From the NCBI GenBank assembly GCA_021209875.1, contig JAGYVD010000004.1:2480001-2544000 (forward strand): a DNA stretch of 64,000 nucleotides, in the 5' to 3' direction. The translations under genes were made by a program, and so were the position numbers. Positions 1 through 13,015 of this stretch are shown one piece after another (the first letter of the stretch is position 1; each line of letters starts with the position of its first letter). The notes under the pieces were generated by a model. It was given only the letters and a program-made list of their open reading frames with translations. It was not told the origin of the DNA and did no database searches. This DNA is from Rosellinia necatrix. Lineage: Eukaryota; Ascomycota; Sordariomycetes; Xylariales; Xylariaceae.

Positions 1-1886
1 CCTTAGATAGCTGTGTCCTCTACGATACAGCCGCAGAGCGTTATCGGAACTCCGATGTATCGGGCTTCGGACTTTGGCCTTACCCCCTTTCGCATCACCG
101 TGACGGCGCAGTCGTTCGGCAAGTCGGGCAACCCCCCATGAATCGAGGAGCATTGGATCGAAGACGAGAAGTTTTAAAGACCCGGATACGAGTCGCTCAA
201 GACCCACGATAGTCAAGCTATGGCCGCGGTGCTGGAAGTAGATGGGTGGCAAGGTTGTGCAACGGACCTTTTCTGGCGACTCGAGGGGGGCGCTTTCGAA
301 GTATTGCCGCACGTACGCGAATAGCGCTGCTTCGGCTGAGCCTTGCTCGTGGAACTTGATGGCTTCGGCCTCGCATCTGTGACGGCAGGGTTTAATGATT
401 AGTATGTTATTAAGCTAAGTTAATAACCACGTTTGTATAGCATCTGTGCCAGTATTTGGACATACGGGATCTTGAGGCTGACAAACATGGCTTGTGCCTA
501 TCGAAAGCCAAGCGTACAGTTAGTGAGGGTGCGTTGAGCTGGAAAGGAATAACAAGTGTAAAAATGGCAAGCCAAGTTGGTTTCGAGGTTCTTACTTCTG
601 AAGTCCCAATATATTTTCGCGTCCCCTTAATTCCTCCAGTTTCTATCCTTCCCGACGCGTTGATGTCCATATCCCAGGCGTTTTCGATATAATCCTGTAT
701 TCGAAATATACTTGGAATCCTATTTCTGAGTTTCTCTGCGCCTTCAACGCGAGCACCTACAATGTATGATGATAGCATCTGAATGTTGCGATAACCGCAA
801 AACGAGCCTGGCTGTCTCATGAGTATCTTGTCGAAATTGCGAATTTCTACATGTTCGAAATATATACCTTCGTTACGTAACTTAGAGATGTGTTGGACAG
901 CGGGATGGCACAAGTAAGCGTATTCTGTTAATGGGTTCTGTTTGAGGAGTCTCGCGAGCGCTGGTATTATGCCTATAGTCACCCATTAGTAGGCAGACTA
1001 ATCGTAGGGGGCGGGGTATGGCACTGTCTACCACAGCAGAGCTGGCCATGCGTGGCATTAACAAACCTTCGGCGCTCTTGTACTTCCCCTTCTTAAGCAT
1101 CGTAATAAGAGAGCCCGGCATTTGATTTTCGTAAGCGTGTTTACCCAACTCAGATTTCTGTTATATCCCATGTCGGTGAGCGCTCACTTGATTTCCACCA
1201 GAGGCTAACATGGTTGCGTCATCCGACAGGATACTTACACCAAGGCGTTTCCGTGACGTCTTTGCATCAATCGGGCTATTCGGCGAGTCTTTCAATTTTT
1301 TGGGCTGGCTTAGGCCGAAGATCTTCTTCCAGGCATCTACGGCACTATCGTGATCTTCTGGTGACTGGGCCCGCTCGCGGTAATGTCTGCGGTTTGAGCG
1401 AGCTACATCATCCGGGCGAGAGTAAGGAGACCGGTATTCTTGCTCCTCAGCCGAAGCGACGGTACTATCAGAAGCTGCCTCTCCATTCCATTCTATTGTA
1501 TGGAGATAATTGTGGTGGTCAAGCTCAGCTAGGCTGACTTGTTTGAGGCATCCCTCAACAGAACACTCTACAAAGAGTCCAGCATCCTCATCATTGCCCG
1601 ACCCCCACTCTGTGATGTAGTTTTCCCCGACTCCGGACACGCCCAAGTCTGGATCCGCGACGAGAGGCGAGGATTCTTCAGGATGAAACTCATCCACGTG
1701 CTAGCCAGCGTAAGTCAGGTAGTTCGGGGTGTAGGCATGGAGACAGCTGAGAGGTTAAGTGGCTAAGTGGCGGTGATCCGTGCCACCAGGTAGGAAAATG
1801 ATCAGAGAACCACACTACAGCAGTCGACTTACAAAGAGGATGGCATGCTCCATGTCTGTCTTGTAGCCGCACAGCGGGCAGGCCAT
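1..1886 (-). CDS. ZUFSP/Mug105-type C78 peptidase (deubiquitinase), 3' end missing
   Basis: Cysteine protease of the UFM1-peptidase-like C78 family; fungal members resemble ZUFSP/Mug105, which cleaves ubiquitin chains. Rebuilt exons: 1886-1833, 1700-1239, 1157-1067, 972-596, 497-466 (32 nt), 376-1, all phases consistent, about 464 residues in the window. Seen: an N-terminal C2H2 zinc finger (CPLCGYKTD, then HVDEFH, created by the first splice), a second Cys/His finger around residues 60-85, then the peptidase core with the Cys in GSFCGYRNIQML (about C261), the His in QHRGHSLTIVG (about H391) and the Asp in VFDPM (about D412). All three catalytic residues are present, so the enzyme looks intact. 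Only the last ten to twenty residues should lie beyond base 1. The 972 acceptor is preceded by a good TACTAAT branch sequence. Family assignment is strong; ubiquitin rather than UFM1 specificity is inferred from the double zinc finger. Confidence 0.87.
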
Positions 1887-3744
1887 GGTATTTTCCTGTG
1901 AGGGCATTTTGGTATGACTCCCCCAACACTCAAGGAGTCTAGCGGTGACGGTGAATGTCTGGGAACGTCTGGGTATCAGGAATCCGAAACACAGGTTTTA
2001 TCACTCAAGAAGCTACCTAGGAGGTACGCGACAGCGTAGAGGTATCTCCATACTTCTCCGAGGCAAATGGTCGAGAAATGGCAAAAGACAGCTGAATAGG
2101 ACAGGATAGAATAGGTCCCGGGGCACTTGGGCGGTTGGGCATGCGTCACCGTCGCTGTCGTGGCACGTTGTAGATGGTGAACCGATGTTAGGTGTGTCTC
2201 CTGGATTTTGAGATGATGGGTCTTGGTCGTCTTGGTTGTAATAAGTAAGCCTTGGTATAGTTATGTACTTTGTATGCATTCACGTTCTAAGGACTGACAA
2301 GGGTTGGGAAACAGGGTAGATAACCGGGCCAGGTTTGATGGGAGATGCGAGCAGGGAGAAGGAAGGAAGGGGCAGAAGAGCTAGCAATCTACCTACTGGG
2401 TATTGGGTTAGGTAGCTATCTAGGTAGGTAGGCACCAGGTAAGGTGGCAGGTACCTTACCTAGGTAAGTCGGGAGGTAGGCATGGCAGTAGGTACCTACC
2501 TACCTAGGTACCTAATTAGTCAAACGCTGGTACCTACCTAACCTACCAGGTAGTGTGGATGCTGCATTGCCGGAAGCGTCCAAGGATTACGGCACCCGCA
2601 TAAACGCTTCCTACTTGGTAGGGAACAACTACCAAGGTCTGGTTTCGCCTGTTGTCAGACACCAGATAATCAGCGATGGAAGCTTAATCTGCGTATGCAA
2701 GAGCAGAGAAGAAGCATATGTGATTAAGGGGTGATTAATATAAAATAATAGAGCAATCAAGTTGTAGAGATTGGATGGTCATGTTACTTTCCAACAACCC
2801 ACTATGGGATATCCTAAATTATACCATAATTAGTAACTAGATGGCTATATACACTACTCGCAAAGGAATGAGTAGGACCCCAATTATGAACTTATTATAA
2901 CTTCTTAGCAGCCTATATCCTGAACATGTACAGGTTATTGTATAGATAAAGCCCCATTTACGTTACAGCTGTCTTGTAGTGTATGTATTAACCTAAGCCC
3001 CTTTATACAATATGGAGTGCATACGCCAGTAAGTCTAGCTATGCATGTGTACACAGGGCCTTGGGCAATCGATGTTCAAGCGCCTCAGCACTTTACTACA
3101 TATGTAGTAAGATGCCTCGTAAAAAGACCTGAGTTCAGGATCCCTGCAGCTAATATGTACTTCAATGGAACTCAGGCACTTATCAGTCGAACCTCTAGTG
3201 AGCCGCTAGGAACATACATGGGCTCGTCGGGGAGAGAAATAGGCCACTAACACAAGTAAGTTAAGTGGTGACATCGTCGAGGCCCATAAACATCTGTCTT
3301 GCTTGGTATTTGCGCAGTGTGGCAAGTGCCAAATAATGTGGTTGGGAGCAACCAAGGTGGACAATATATGTCATAACACAGGCCGGTTCTATTATACCGT
3401 AATAATACACAAGTACAATGATGATGATGCTGACACGGTCGATTAATATCGATCAATCCGTCTGCGACAAAAGAGGCAACATCCAGCATGCAATTATAGC
3501 CACTTCAATAATCAAACACGTGCAACGACTCTGTAAGTCACCCCACCATGCCATGCCATAACCCCGAACCAATGTCTAAATCCAGAGAAACTAGAAATTC
3601 ATGGCGAATGCACCCCTACCAAGTTCTAAGTTCAATGAATCCGTGTACACACTGCTTTGTATGCGTGTAGTACCTGCAATAATAGTTTCATCATGTTTTG
3701 TGTGTCCGGCCACCCGTAAGCGTTTCCCAGTTTGTAAAAGATGA
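1887..3744. other. intergenic, no gene seen
   Basis: Upstream region of the C78 peptidase and 3' flank of Rheb. It holds a dense TACCTAGGTA-type repeat patch (2389-2553) and an AT-rich stretch at about 2700-3010. Short open frames here show no motif, codon bias or splice logic that I recognise. Confidence 0.6.
2389..2553. repeat. TACCTAGGTA/GGTAGGTA motif cluster
   Basis: About 165 bp dominated by overlapping copies of CCTACCTA and its complement TAGGTAGG, often as the palindrome TACCTAGGTA or GGTACC. It is the densest example of a motif family found in nearly every intergenic stretch of the window. Confidence 0.8.
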
Positions 3745-4763
3745 TCACATGATTTCGCACTTGCCGCCGCCCGTCGCCTCGCTAGGGTTCTGGGACTTCT
3801 CGATCTGCGCGATCAAGAGCTCAAAAGCTTTGGCAACGTTCTCGTTGTAGCGGGCGCTAGCTTCAGTCCACGCGCAGTTGAACTTCTCCGATAGCTTGCG
3901 TCCATCCTCCTGACTGACTTGTCGCTGCTCTGGTCGCAGATCGCTCTTGTTACCCACAATGACGATGGGGACCCAGTCTGTGCCCTGCAAAGAGCGTGGG
4001 CGCCATTACGTTAGCTAGCTGGTTATTTTCATGAAGTCGTTTTCACATGGTAGGTCGGTCGCTGGGTTTGGTTGGCCCGGGAGCAGGAGAAAGAGGAAGG
4101 GGATTGGGCATAAGCGTAATGAAACATGATGAAGGGAAGGCAGGAGGGAGGATGGGAGGGAAGGGGGCATGTGTAGCATACAAGATGGTTTAGAATCTTC
4201 TCTCTGATCACCTGCACCATCTCGAAGGATGGAAGGGACGAGACAGAATAGACCAGCATGTAGCCATGGATGCCGATAAAGTGCTTGGAGTTCAGAATGC
4301 TGTACTCGTCCTATCGTAGAACTTCTTGTCAGTAAAGTGGAATGGCACACCGGGTAAGGAATGTGAACAAGAGCGGACGCATCTATCTCGTACCTGGCCC
4401 GCGGTGTCGACAATCTCAGTTTGAAAATCATTGCCCTTGAAACGGATCACCTTGCTAAATGTATTCTCAATAGTCGGGTAATAACTCTCGACGAAGTGGC
4501 CGTCGACAAACTGGACTGCGAGAGAGGATTTGCCTGTGCCCCGCCCAACCCAGACATTCCAACGTCAGCTATCGCGAAACCATGGTGTAGGGTGAAAGAG
4601 ACAGTCGACGGAGGGTACATGGTACGATGACGACAAGGTACGATGACGACGGTTGGAGAGGCATGGGGAATTGGATAGTTTGGATGTGGAGAGCTCAGGG
4701 CACCTTACCGACGGACCGGCTGCCGACGATGGCGACCTTCCGCTGCTTAGATGGCGGCGGCAT
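3745..4763 (-). CDS. RHB1: Rheb-family small GTPase
   Basis: Ras-superfamily GTPase of the Rheb type, the activator of TORC1 acting at endomembranes. Exons 4763-4709, 4533-4394, 4310-4182 and 3984-3745 give a 187-residue protein, the normal Rheb length. Seen in order: P-loop GSRSVGKSS, with the Arg after Gly-Ser typical of Rheb in place of the Ras Gly12; effector loop YYPTIENTF; DTAGQDEYSI; GNKSDL for guanine specificity; and an EASA G5 loop. The tail ends KCEIM, a CAAX box with Met last, which predicts farnesylation. The start is chosen because MPPPSKQRKVAIVG places the P-loop at the usual distance; the first intron splits the GKS glycine codon. A strongly G-rich tract lies about 250 bp upstream. 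Assignment is firm; regulation by a TSC-like GAP is family knowledge only. Confidence 0.93.
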
Positions 4764-6469
4764 TAGGACGAGAATGGCGTGCCTGATACCTATGACAATG
4801 GCGCCACGATGGCTACTATAGGGAGGTACGTATGTATAGGTATGTATCAGGGAGGTATGTAGGTGAACTGAACTATAAAGTAAGTAAGGTTTGTCAACTA
4901 AAACGGGGGGGTACGATAACGCTGCATATAATGCTGCACGATAGTGAGTAGGTTAGGTAAGTAGGTAGGCAGGAGACGGGTAGGTTCCAAATCGGAGGTC
5001 GAGGGGAAGGGTGAGGGGCGGGATAGGATGGGGGGATTTGGGGGGGGAGGGAAGGGGGGTTCGAGGCACGGAGGATCAGAAGGAAGTAGACATTGATTGG
5101 CAGGGACTGTCTGTTCATAGGCAGTGGAATGGACAAAATAAATCCTAATAAATAAATCGAGGCGTGCCCGCTTGTCTTGTACCTTTTGTTTGGTCCAATC
5201 GTACTCTCCTCTCTGCTCTTGCTTGGTCCAGAACGTGTATATGATGACGTGAGGCTGTTACCCATGGACTCAAGAAGCTGTCGGACGTCCTAATACCTAT
5301 ATGTAGATTCTAACTGGGTGACAAGAGAACAAACGGTGGAAGCTCTGCCTACCAACCTAACCTGACTAGGTTAAGCTCAAGATCTAGACGGGTAGGGAAA
5401 GTACCTACTGCCAAGCACCTAAGTAGGTATCTACTACCAGATCCAGAGCATTACGTACCTAGGTAGTGGGTAGGCACGGTAATTAGGCACGAAGTTAGAT
5501 GTTAGGTGCCACGGTACTTACTTCCTACTTGACCTAGGCACTCATAAGGCTACACACACCAATGCAAACCTTTAACAGGCTTTGCTTGAGCAAGCTGTCA
5601 CGTAAGAAGGACTAACCTAGGCAGGATAACAGTAGGTAGCTCGCTTGCCGTACTTACATTAGGTAGGCTAGGTAGTTAATCAGAGGAAGGTTAGGCATGT
5701 GCAGCAGTTACCTATCATCACAAGGCGAAATGGTATCAACAACAAAGGTTGAAGGAAGGAAAACGGAAACCCGCACAAAGTCGTGAATATTAACCTTGGG
5801 GCATACAGCTGACCTTAGACAAACTTTCCAACCGTATTTCACCAGAGCCCCGGCCATCAATTATCAATCTATACCAGGTCAGATTCCTAAGATTGCATAT
5901 GATCATACCCATTCATACTTGATACCTTACTTGATTGTCAACTAGTATCGTATAGCGGTAGGTATTAGATACCTGAAGGGCATCCATAGTCAATGTTACC
6001 ATGCTAGGATCTCTGCCTACAATGTCTATAATGTCTCATCAAGAAGGAAAAAAGCAAGTGACAAAAAGAAAGAACACGATAACCCCAAGGCTTTTTTTAT
6101 CATTTGCATATCGGATAGTTTGAATTTAAAAAACTCGAGCTGTCTCAAAGTAGTGTCATCTGATTCACCACCGCCTTTGCATCCCGGTTAGGTATTTGAT
6201 TCCTACCCTCTATCCGTACTCATGGGTATCTTCTACACCCAACCTAAAACTCATGCGCAGCCTCTACCGTAACCTTCCCTAGTATGGCTGTTCAGGGAAA
6301 TAGGGAAAACATCCTGATGCTACATGTCTAATGTCTCATTATCGTAATTATGCAGAAACATCGTCTTCCCAACAGATATCGCGGCGCCATAGCTTAGTAT
6401 ATCAAGCAATCCGAGCAGCAAAAACCAAGCATTGACGAGCAGTACCATTTCCACCGTGCTCTTAAGTTA
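4764..6469. other. intergenic between WAPL 3' end and Rheb start
   Basis: Contains the Rheb upstream region with a G-run tract at 5003-5058, then scattered TACCTAGG-type motifs at about 5395-5660. No coding frame with recognisable content. Confidence 0.55.
5003..5058 (+). other. G-run tract with quadruplex potential upstream of Rheb
   Basis: Eight runs of three to eight guanines within about 56 bases of the + strand, separated by short loops. This meets the usual sequence rule for a G-quadruplex. It lies 240-295 bp upstream of the Rheb start codon and on that gene's template strand. Structure formation is inferred only. Confidence 0.5.
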
Positions 6470-9167
6470 CTATCGGCGAGCTGCTCCACCTTCTAGCTGT
6501 TGCACTAACTCTTGAAGTCGCTCGGCATAACCACCACGGTGGTGGTCGTCATCATCACCATCGGTCATGGCGTCCTCAACCTGCTCATAATGAGCGATGA
6601 ACTCACGGATCGACCCGATCAAAGGACCCATGCTTCTTGCTGAATGGCTAGTTATGAATTTCTGTCGTACCGGTTCATGCAATGCTAAATAGCCGAGTAA
6701 AACCGACAAGTAACCAAAGGCCACATTGAGGTGAGTCTTTTCCATTGAGTCGGCCTAATTAATCACGGCTGGTTAGCTTCATTCTCATAATTACGGTCTA
6801 CGTAGAGCTTACCTCGCCGGTTCGGCGATGATTTTCATTGAAAAGTTGAATTAGCTCCCTTACTGGCTCCCCATTCCCGTGCTGGTAATCATTTACCATC
6901 TGCCGGACTAACTCGCTGTGCTCGGCAAAGTTAATAAGGATGCCGAGTCGTAGAACTAGGCTGTCCAGGATTCCATCGATCCACATGTCCTGTGAAATGA
7001 GGGTCAAGGCATGGTTGAATTGGTCAGAGATAGAGGTAGCTAAAGCTGCTAATAGGGGCTCCTTTGAAGCGAAGGCGTCGGGCGCTGCGTGGTTATTGTT
7101 GGTCATGTTGATAGTGAGTTTCAAAATCAAATTATCTAGCATTTTGCTATCCCGTGTCGGCGTTTGGAGCGAGATGTAGAAAGCATTGGCCATAGTGCAG
7201 AGGTATGGTATTGCCCATGCACTACTTCCCTCAGTCGCGGCTACGCTCGAGGCATGTGCATCCAGCACAAAAAGGGTACCGCAGAGTTCAATAGATCGTG
7301 CGGTTTTCGGATAATCCCAATACTCGGGATTGTCGGTGGCATCCGAGAGCACGCCAAAAAGGTGCCTCGTGACGGTACCCGTAAAAATAGCAGGGTCCCT
7401 GCTGATGTGAACGTCTTGCGCGATAAGGAGTTGGAGGCACTTAATGGCAAGATTTCTTGGTGAGATAAACGTAGGTCGATCCCCATCCCAAATGGGTAGG
7501 CCCTGAAGCAGACTTTCAATTGTAGATATGGAGCTCTGACTTCGCTTGGAAAGGTTGCTCCCGCGATCCTTTGCTACTTTCTTAATGTCTTCGCTAATGT
7601 TAAGCAGTCGAGCAAATATTGGGCCAGCTTCTTCTGTGCAGAGTAACTGACTTATGGGAGTTGAAACACGGCTGGCAATAATTGTAACGAGCGAAGACAG
7701 AATAAGGTAGCCGCAAATAGTATCGGTCTCTTTGCTAATACTTTTGAGTATAATACTCTCAACTCCGTGATCACGGCATTGCCGTATGAAGTTCTTGTCT
7801 CGCATTTTCTCGGCCACCTGCAATAGTGCCGCTCTACGAGAAGATAAAAAGCCAGTGCCAGGTTCTTTTATTTGGTCGATTAGATCCTGCATTGCATCCG
7901 CCACACGCGAATTGGCACCAGCTTGACGAAGTTCGTGAATGTCGCGGAGTTTTGAACCAGGTGAGTTATTGGTAGCACCATCGTCATTGTCGTAATCAAA
8001 TGCCCCCGCCACTGAGGCTGACTTCTTAGGGCCATCAAGATCTAATCGTCGTCGGGAGTAGGATGTTTCTCCTGGAAGGACAAGGGATTCTAACAGGTCG
8101 TCTTCCTCTTCAAGCACCTTTCGCCCTTGCCCATAGGTGAATTTTAGCGCGCTACTGGACCGGGCAAATGTTCGGATGCCCACAGTTGGAGCCGTCCTGG
8201 CCTTGTGTTTCGGAGTTTCCGGTGGGCTTTCATTATCCAATTCGGATGTGTTGCTTGATTGACTAAATATGGTTTGGCTAGACGTGCCTTGGGTATTTGT
8301 TACGTCTTCGCCCAAAGCAGTCGTGTCGTCCATCTCCTGTTCTACCAGCACATCTATCAGCCGTTTCCGTGGCTTCTTCACGACTCTGGAGCCTGAGGCC
8401 CTCTCAGTATGCTTAGATCGGGTTTGCTCCGTCAGGGCTTCGGTAGGCAAGTTAGGTAGTTTCGGAAGAATAGCTGGGTCTCGCGCGAGATGTAAAGGAA
8501 TTTGACGCTGTTCTGGAGCAAGCTGTCTCTCTGTCTTTTTCTCGGGTAGAGCGTTCGTAGACTTCTGCCTGGCGACGTGAGACGATGATGAAGATTTGTT
8601 CATTAATTTGGAGATTCTAGGTGGCGTGGGCGTGGGCGGAGGACTTGATATTCGGGGTTTGCTAGGTCCGGCATCCATCGAATTGGAAGAGGCGCGTTGT
8701 TGAATGAAGGTACGTTCCCTACCACCAGGCTTTGCGGCCGACCGACTTTCAGGCTGAGTGATACGTGAACGACGAGGTGCCGGCACGGTTGTGGGATCTT
8801 CTTCTTCCAACTCGTGAGCACCCGATCGCGATAACTCTCTAGGCTTGTAGATCTGTGAGACTTTGCGCTTTCGATCGGAGCTTGTTATATTTTGAGAAGA
8901 GACAGGCATCGCTTGTTTGTCACAAGTTCCATCTAGTTCTTTGAAGCGCACAGATGGAGACTTGTGTTTGGGGGAAGGAGCGGGCGGAGGCTGGCGACTC
9001 GTCATCGCGCCATCAGAGGCGGCGGCTATAGGATCGTCTTCGGACATAGAATCTGATGCCGTCAAAGGAGTGAAGACGGTCTTCGGTTGCCTCTTCTTCG
9101 CCAGCCTGCCATATGTGGTTACCATCCGCTTCTTGCGCTGCGCGCCTAACTCGTATTCATTTCCCAT
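6470..9167 (-). CDS. WAPL: WAPL-type cohesin release factor
   Basis: Wings-apart-like protein; with Pds5 it opens the Smc3-kleisin gate and unloads cohesin from chromatin. Two exons, 9167-6813 and 6754-6470, joined in phase across a 58-nt intron, give 879 residues. Residues 1 to about 430 are low-complexity, rich in Ser, Pro and basic patches, typical of the disordered N-terminus. The WAPL helical domain begins near DIHELRQAGANSRVADAM and runs through the helical repeats LSSLVTIIASRV, LAIKCLQLLIAQ and LILKLTINMTNN to the end, with the spliced second exon giving HLNVAFGYLSVLLGYLAL. The start gives MGNEYELGAQRKKRMVTTYGR, where VTTYGR resembles the start of other fungal WAPL proteins. An acidic and His-rich stretch (TDGDDDDHHRGG) sits near the C-terminus. 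Family call is good; no function-specific residues were checked. Confidence 0.85.
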
Positions 9168-10916
9168 GGCTGGCTGTAATCCCGATTTTGTAACGAAGTG
9201 GAAGCAGCGTCGCAGCGTCTGGGTCTCGGAGGTTCGGTTACGAATACCTCATTTTTTGATCATGCAAGCGACGAGGCAGGAGCCAAACAAGGGCGCCAGG
9301 GTCAAGTATTGAGGATAGTCGGATCAATGGCGATTGATGACGTATATTTTAAACAGATGGCTTGGTGGTCGCTGTGGTCTTGTTAAGAAGCTTCACGCGA
9401 GAGTTGTGTTGTAATGGCCAAGATAACACCAGCAAACAAGCGGCACCAAGTGGGATGGAGCGGCACAAGGCTTCTGTTATGAGACTAGATCAGAGCGAAG
9501 CACCAGGCAGATGACTGCTCGATGAGGCGAAGGGGTGATAGAGGCTTCGATATGAGATATACCTAAGCACATGCGTCGAGGGTTTCTAGGTAGCTGCGCC
9601 TTTGCGACAAGAATAAACGTTGGAGGAATCTGGATTAAACGCGCGATTGGTGGTTGGCGATAATGTTGATATGTTGATGCCGACAAAGAAGTAGGTACAG
9701 TACCTACAGTAAGTAGTAATAGGGTCTAAGTGCGGCGGGACCAATGGTGTAAGGTGTAGTGAGACGCCAAGGAAAGCGCTTCCGTGAAGGCTAATAACCA
9801 GGCGGGTGAGAACATTGCGAGGTGGTACTTGCCTACCCAGGTAAGTGTAGTTATAAGGATATGGTACAGTGTGTGCCTTACCTTTGGTAGGTAGCTATCC
9901 ACTTGACAGTGGGCCGGTTTCAACCGTGAGCCATAGCCCTAGTAGCCGTTCCCATGTATCGCTTTAGCACTTGTTAGTTGTCTTCCTACCCAGGTAGATA
10001 GGTACATAAAGTCCTCCTGTCCCAACCAGCTGAGGTAGGCATTATCTACCCAACACAAGTATGTAGGTAGGCCTAAGAGCCAAGGAGTTACTGAGACTAA
10101 ATATGTATGTATCTAGGTACCTACTACATATAACTACCTGTACACGTATGTAAATACATATATAGATCTAACTCACCAAACTACCTTAAGTTTAGTGTGT
10201 ACATGTACCAAGGTCGGTCAGTAGGGCGGGGTTGGCTGACCTAGCCTCTGAACCATTTTGAACCTCACAAGCAGAGGTTGCTTTTGTTATTAGTTCAGTC
10301 CATGAGTTCTGGTGGCGGCTGTTTCTCCCAATTAGACCCTCCCCATTAGGCCCCCGTTAGCTGAGTTGATGATTTGCGGATAGCGATACCCAAGTAGGCA
10401 CCGCGGCCTGCCTCCACTAACATACTACGTGCAAACAAGACCAGACCAGACCAAACCAGGCCCTGTGCGTCCCAACTTTCAGATATTGTTTTTCTCAGAT
10501 ATTGTTTAGGGATACACGACCTACCTAGCCTTAGCCTTAGCCTTAGGTATCCCGGCCGTCTACTGAGTATATATCTTGCTACGTCGTTCTTTGGCACAGT
10601 TTTGGCACGGTTCGTGCCCATTGATCTAGTGTTTTGCCACCTAAAACCGAGCATTATATTCCAAGTATTTCGCACTTGTCAGCTGGCCAAAGCCCACCTG
10701 CTTCCCGGTCGTGTTCCAATACCCTACCTAACCTTAACCTTTCCTCTATCCAGACTCCCGCGTCAACAGGACCGCCTGGTGTCTCTGACGGCAGCCACGC
10801 CGGGTGTCTATAACAACGCTCCAGAACTATTGATCAGTCGTTAGATTCGATCATTGCTATCCCTTATATAGTTTCAACGAAGCCGACAGCCCCCCATTTC
10901 TACACGAGTAAACACC
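9168..10916. other. divergent intergenic region between WAPL and FUR1
   Basis: Shared upstream region of two divergently transcribed genes. It has scattered TACCTAGGTA-type motifs at about 9830-10190 and a TATATAG sequence at 10865-10871, about 50 bp before the FUR1 start. No coding content recognised. Confidence 0.55.
10865..10871 (+). promoter_or_regulatory. possible TATA-like element before FUR1
   Basis: TATATAG about 50 bp upstream of the FUR1 ATG. The spacing is short for a TATA box serving a leader of normal length, so this is weak. Confidence 0.25.
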
Positions 10917-12012
<1,096 letters not shown>

Positions 12013-12332
12013 TGGTGCCAAGATTGCACCGTATACAACAAGCGCAGCCAGAAATATTCCAGCATGACTATTTATTGAGGGGTGGGGAACTAAGAATTTT
12101 GTATTAACAAGTAATACAAAACACAAAGGCTTCGCCCCAGCTCCAGGCCAGAGCGATCATGACGCTCAAGAATCTCGTGCCATAAACCTTGCAATATAAA
12201 TCTACACATCCGTTTTAAAAGCCCACCGCTCAATGCATATTCTTGCGGACAACGGGCAGTCGAGTCTGGGTAGCGGTAATAGAGCCAAGGAAGACCGGGA
12301 GAGGGCCCTGGCAGGAGATACCCACGTGTGAA

Positions 12333-13015
12333 TCAGTAGTCATCATCGTCGTCATCATCGGCCACGATGCCCTCTCCCTCGTACCGGCGATCATCCTCGT
12401 CATCCTCGATCTCGCGATCTACAATGGGGGCCCGGGGGACTGAGCGTGTAAACGACGCCGAACCGGTGGCCCTGTCATTTGCGGCCTCTTTGGCTACGGC
12501 GTCTGTCCACCTGTCAGCAAAAAGTCTCTGGCCTCCTTTCGATTCTCTCAATTATGGGATTGACAGGGTCCCAAACATACCTGCAGCATCGACCCATTCA
12601 CTATAGACATCGATAGCCTCCATGAGGGTGTGTATCCCGCACTGGAATTGCTGGCCGCACACCGCACAAGACAAATGGCCAACGCCAGCCTTCTTATCTA
12701 GCTTAACGTGGACAGATTTCTCGTGGTTGCAAAACAGGCAGGTGAACTCCTTCGACAGTCCCTCGCGCTAGGATTATTATCGTCAGCGGATGTTTAACTC
12801 GGGGTGGCGCGCTGTCGCGGCAGGCCTTGCGCTTCAGGGCCACCGCATACCTTCTTGGGGCCCTGCGGCTTTCGCGAACTCTTCTTGCGTTTCCCCTACA
12901 GACAAATGGTCGTTAGTGTACAACGTTGGGCGCAGAGCCGGACTGCTTTTCTCTTTCTCTCTCTTTTTTTTATTTTATTTTTTATTTTATTTTTTTATTC
13001 AGAAATACTCACCAT
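12333..13015 (-). CDS. ELF1: transcription elongation factor Elf1 (zinc ribbon)
   Basis: Small conserved RNA polymerase II elongation factor. Exons 13015-13013, 12895-12851, 12767-12581 and 12502-12333 give 134 residues. The first coding exon is exactly the ATG, followed at once by GTGAGT; exon 2 supplies [15 protein letters not shown], the basic N-terminus of the family. Exon 3 carries the four-Cys zinc ribbon [17 protein letters not shown]...[12 protein letters not shown] and the helix [19 protein letters not shown]. Exon 4 ends in the acidic tail IEDDEDDRR...DDDDDDDY typical of fungal Elf1. The intron after the ATG contains a long T/A-rich tract at about 12964-12997. The protein is intact. 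Conserved across eukaryotes, so confidence is high despite the unusual first exon. Confidence 0.92.

Noticed and set aside
1149..1187. 39-nt intron in the C78 peptidase gene
   Set aside because: Using the GTAAGT donor at 1238 and acceptor at 1158 gives an 81-nt intron and KRLGKSELGKHAYENQMP, the expected family sequence.
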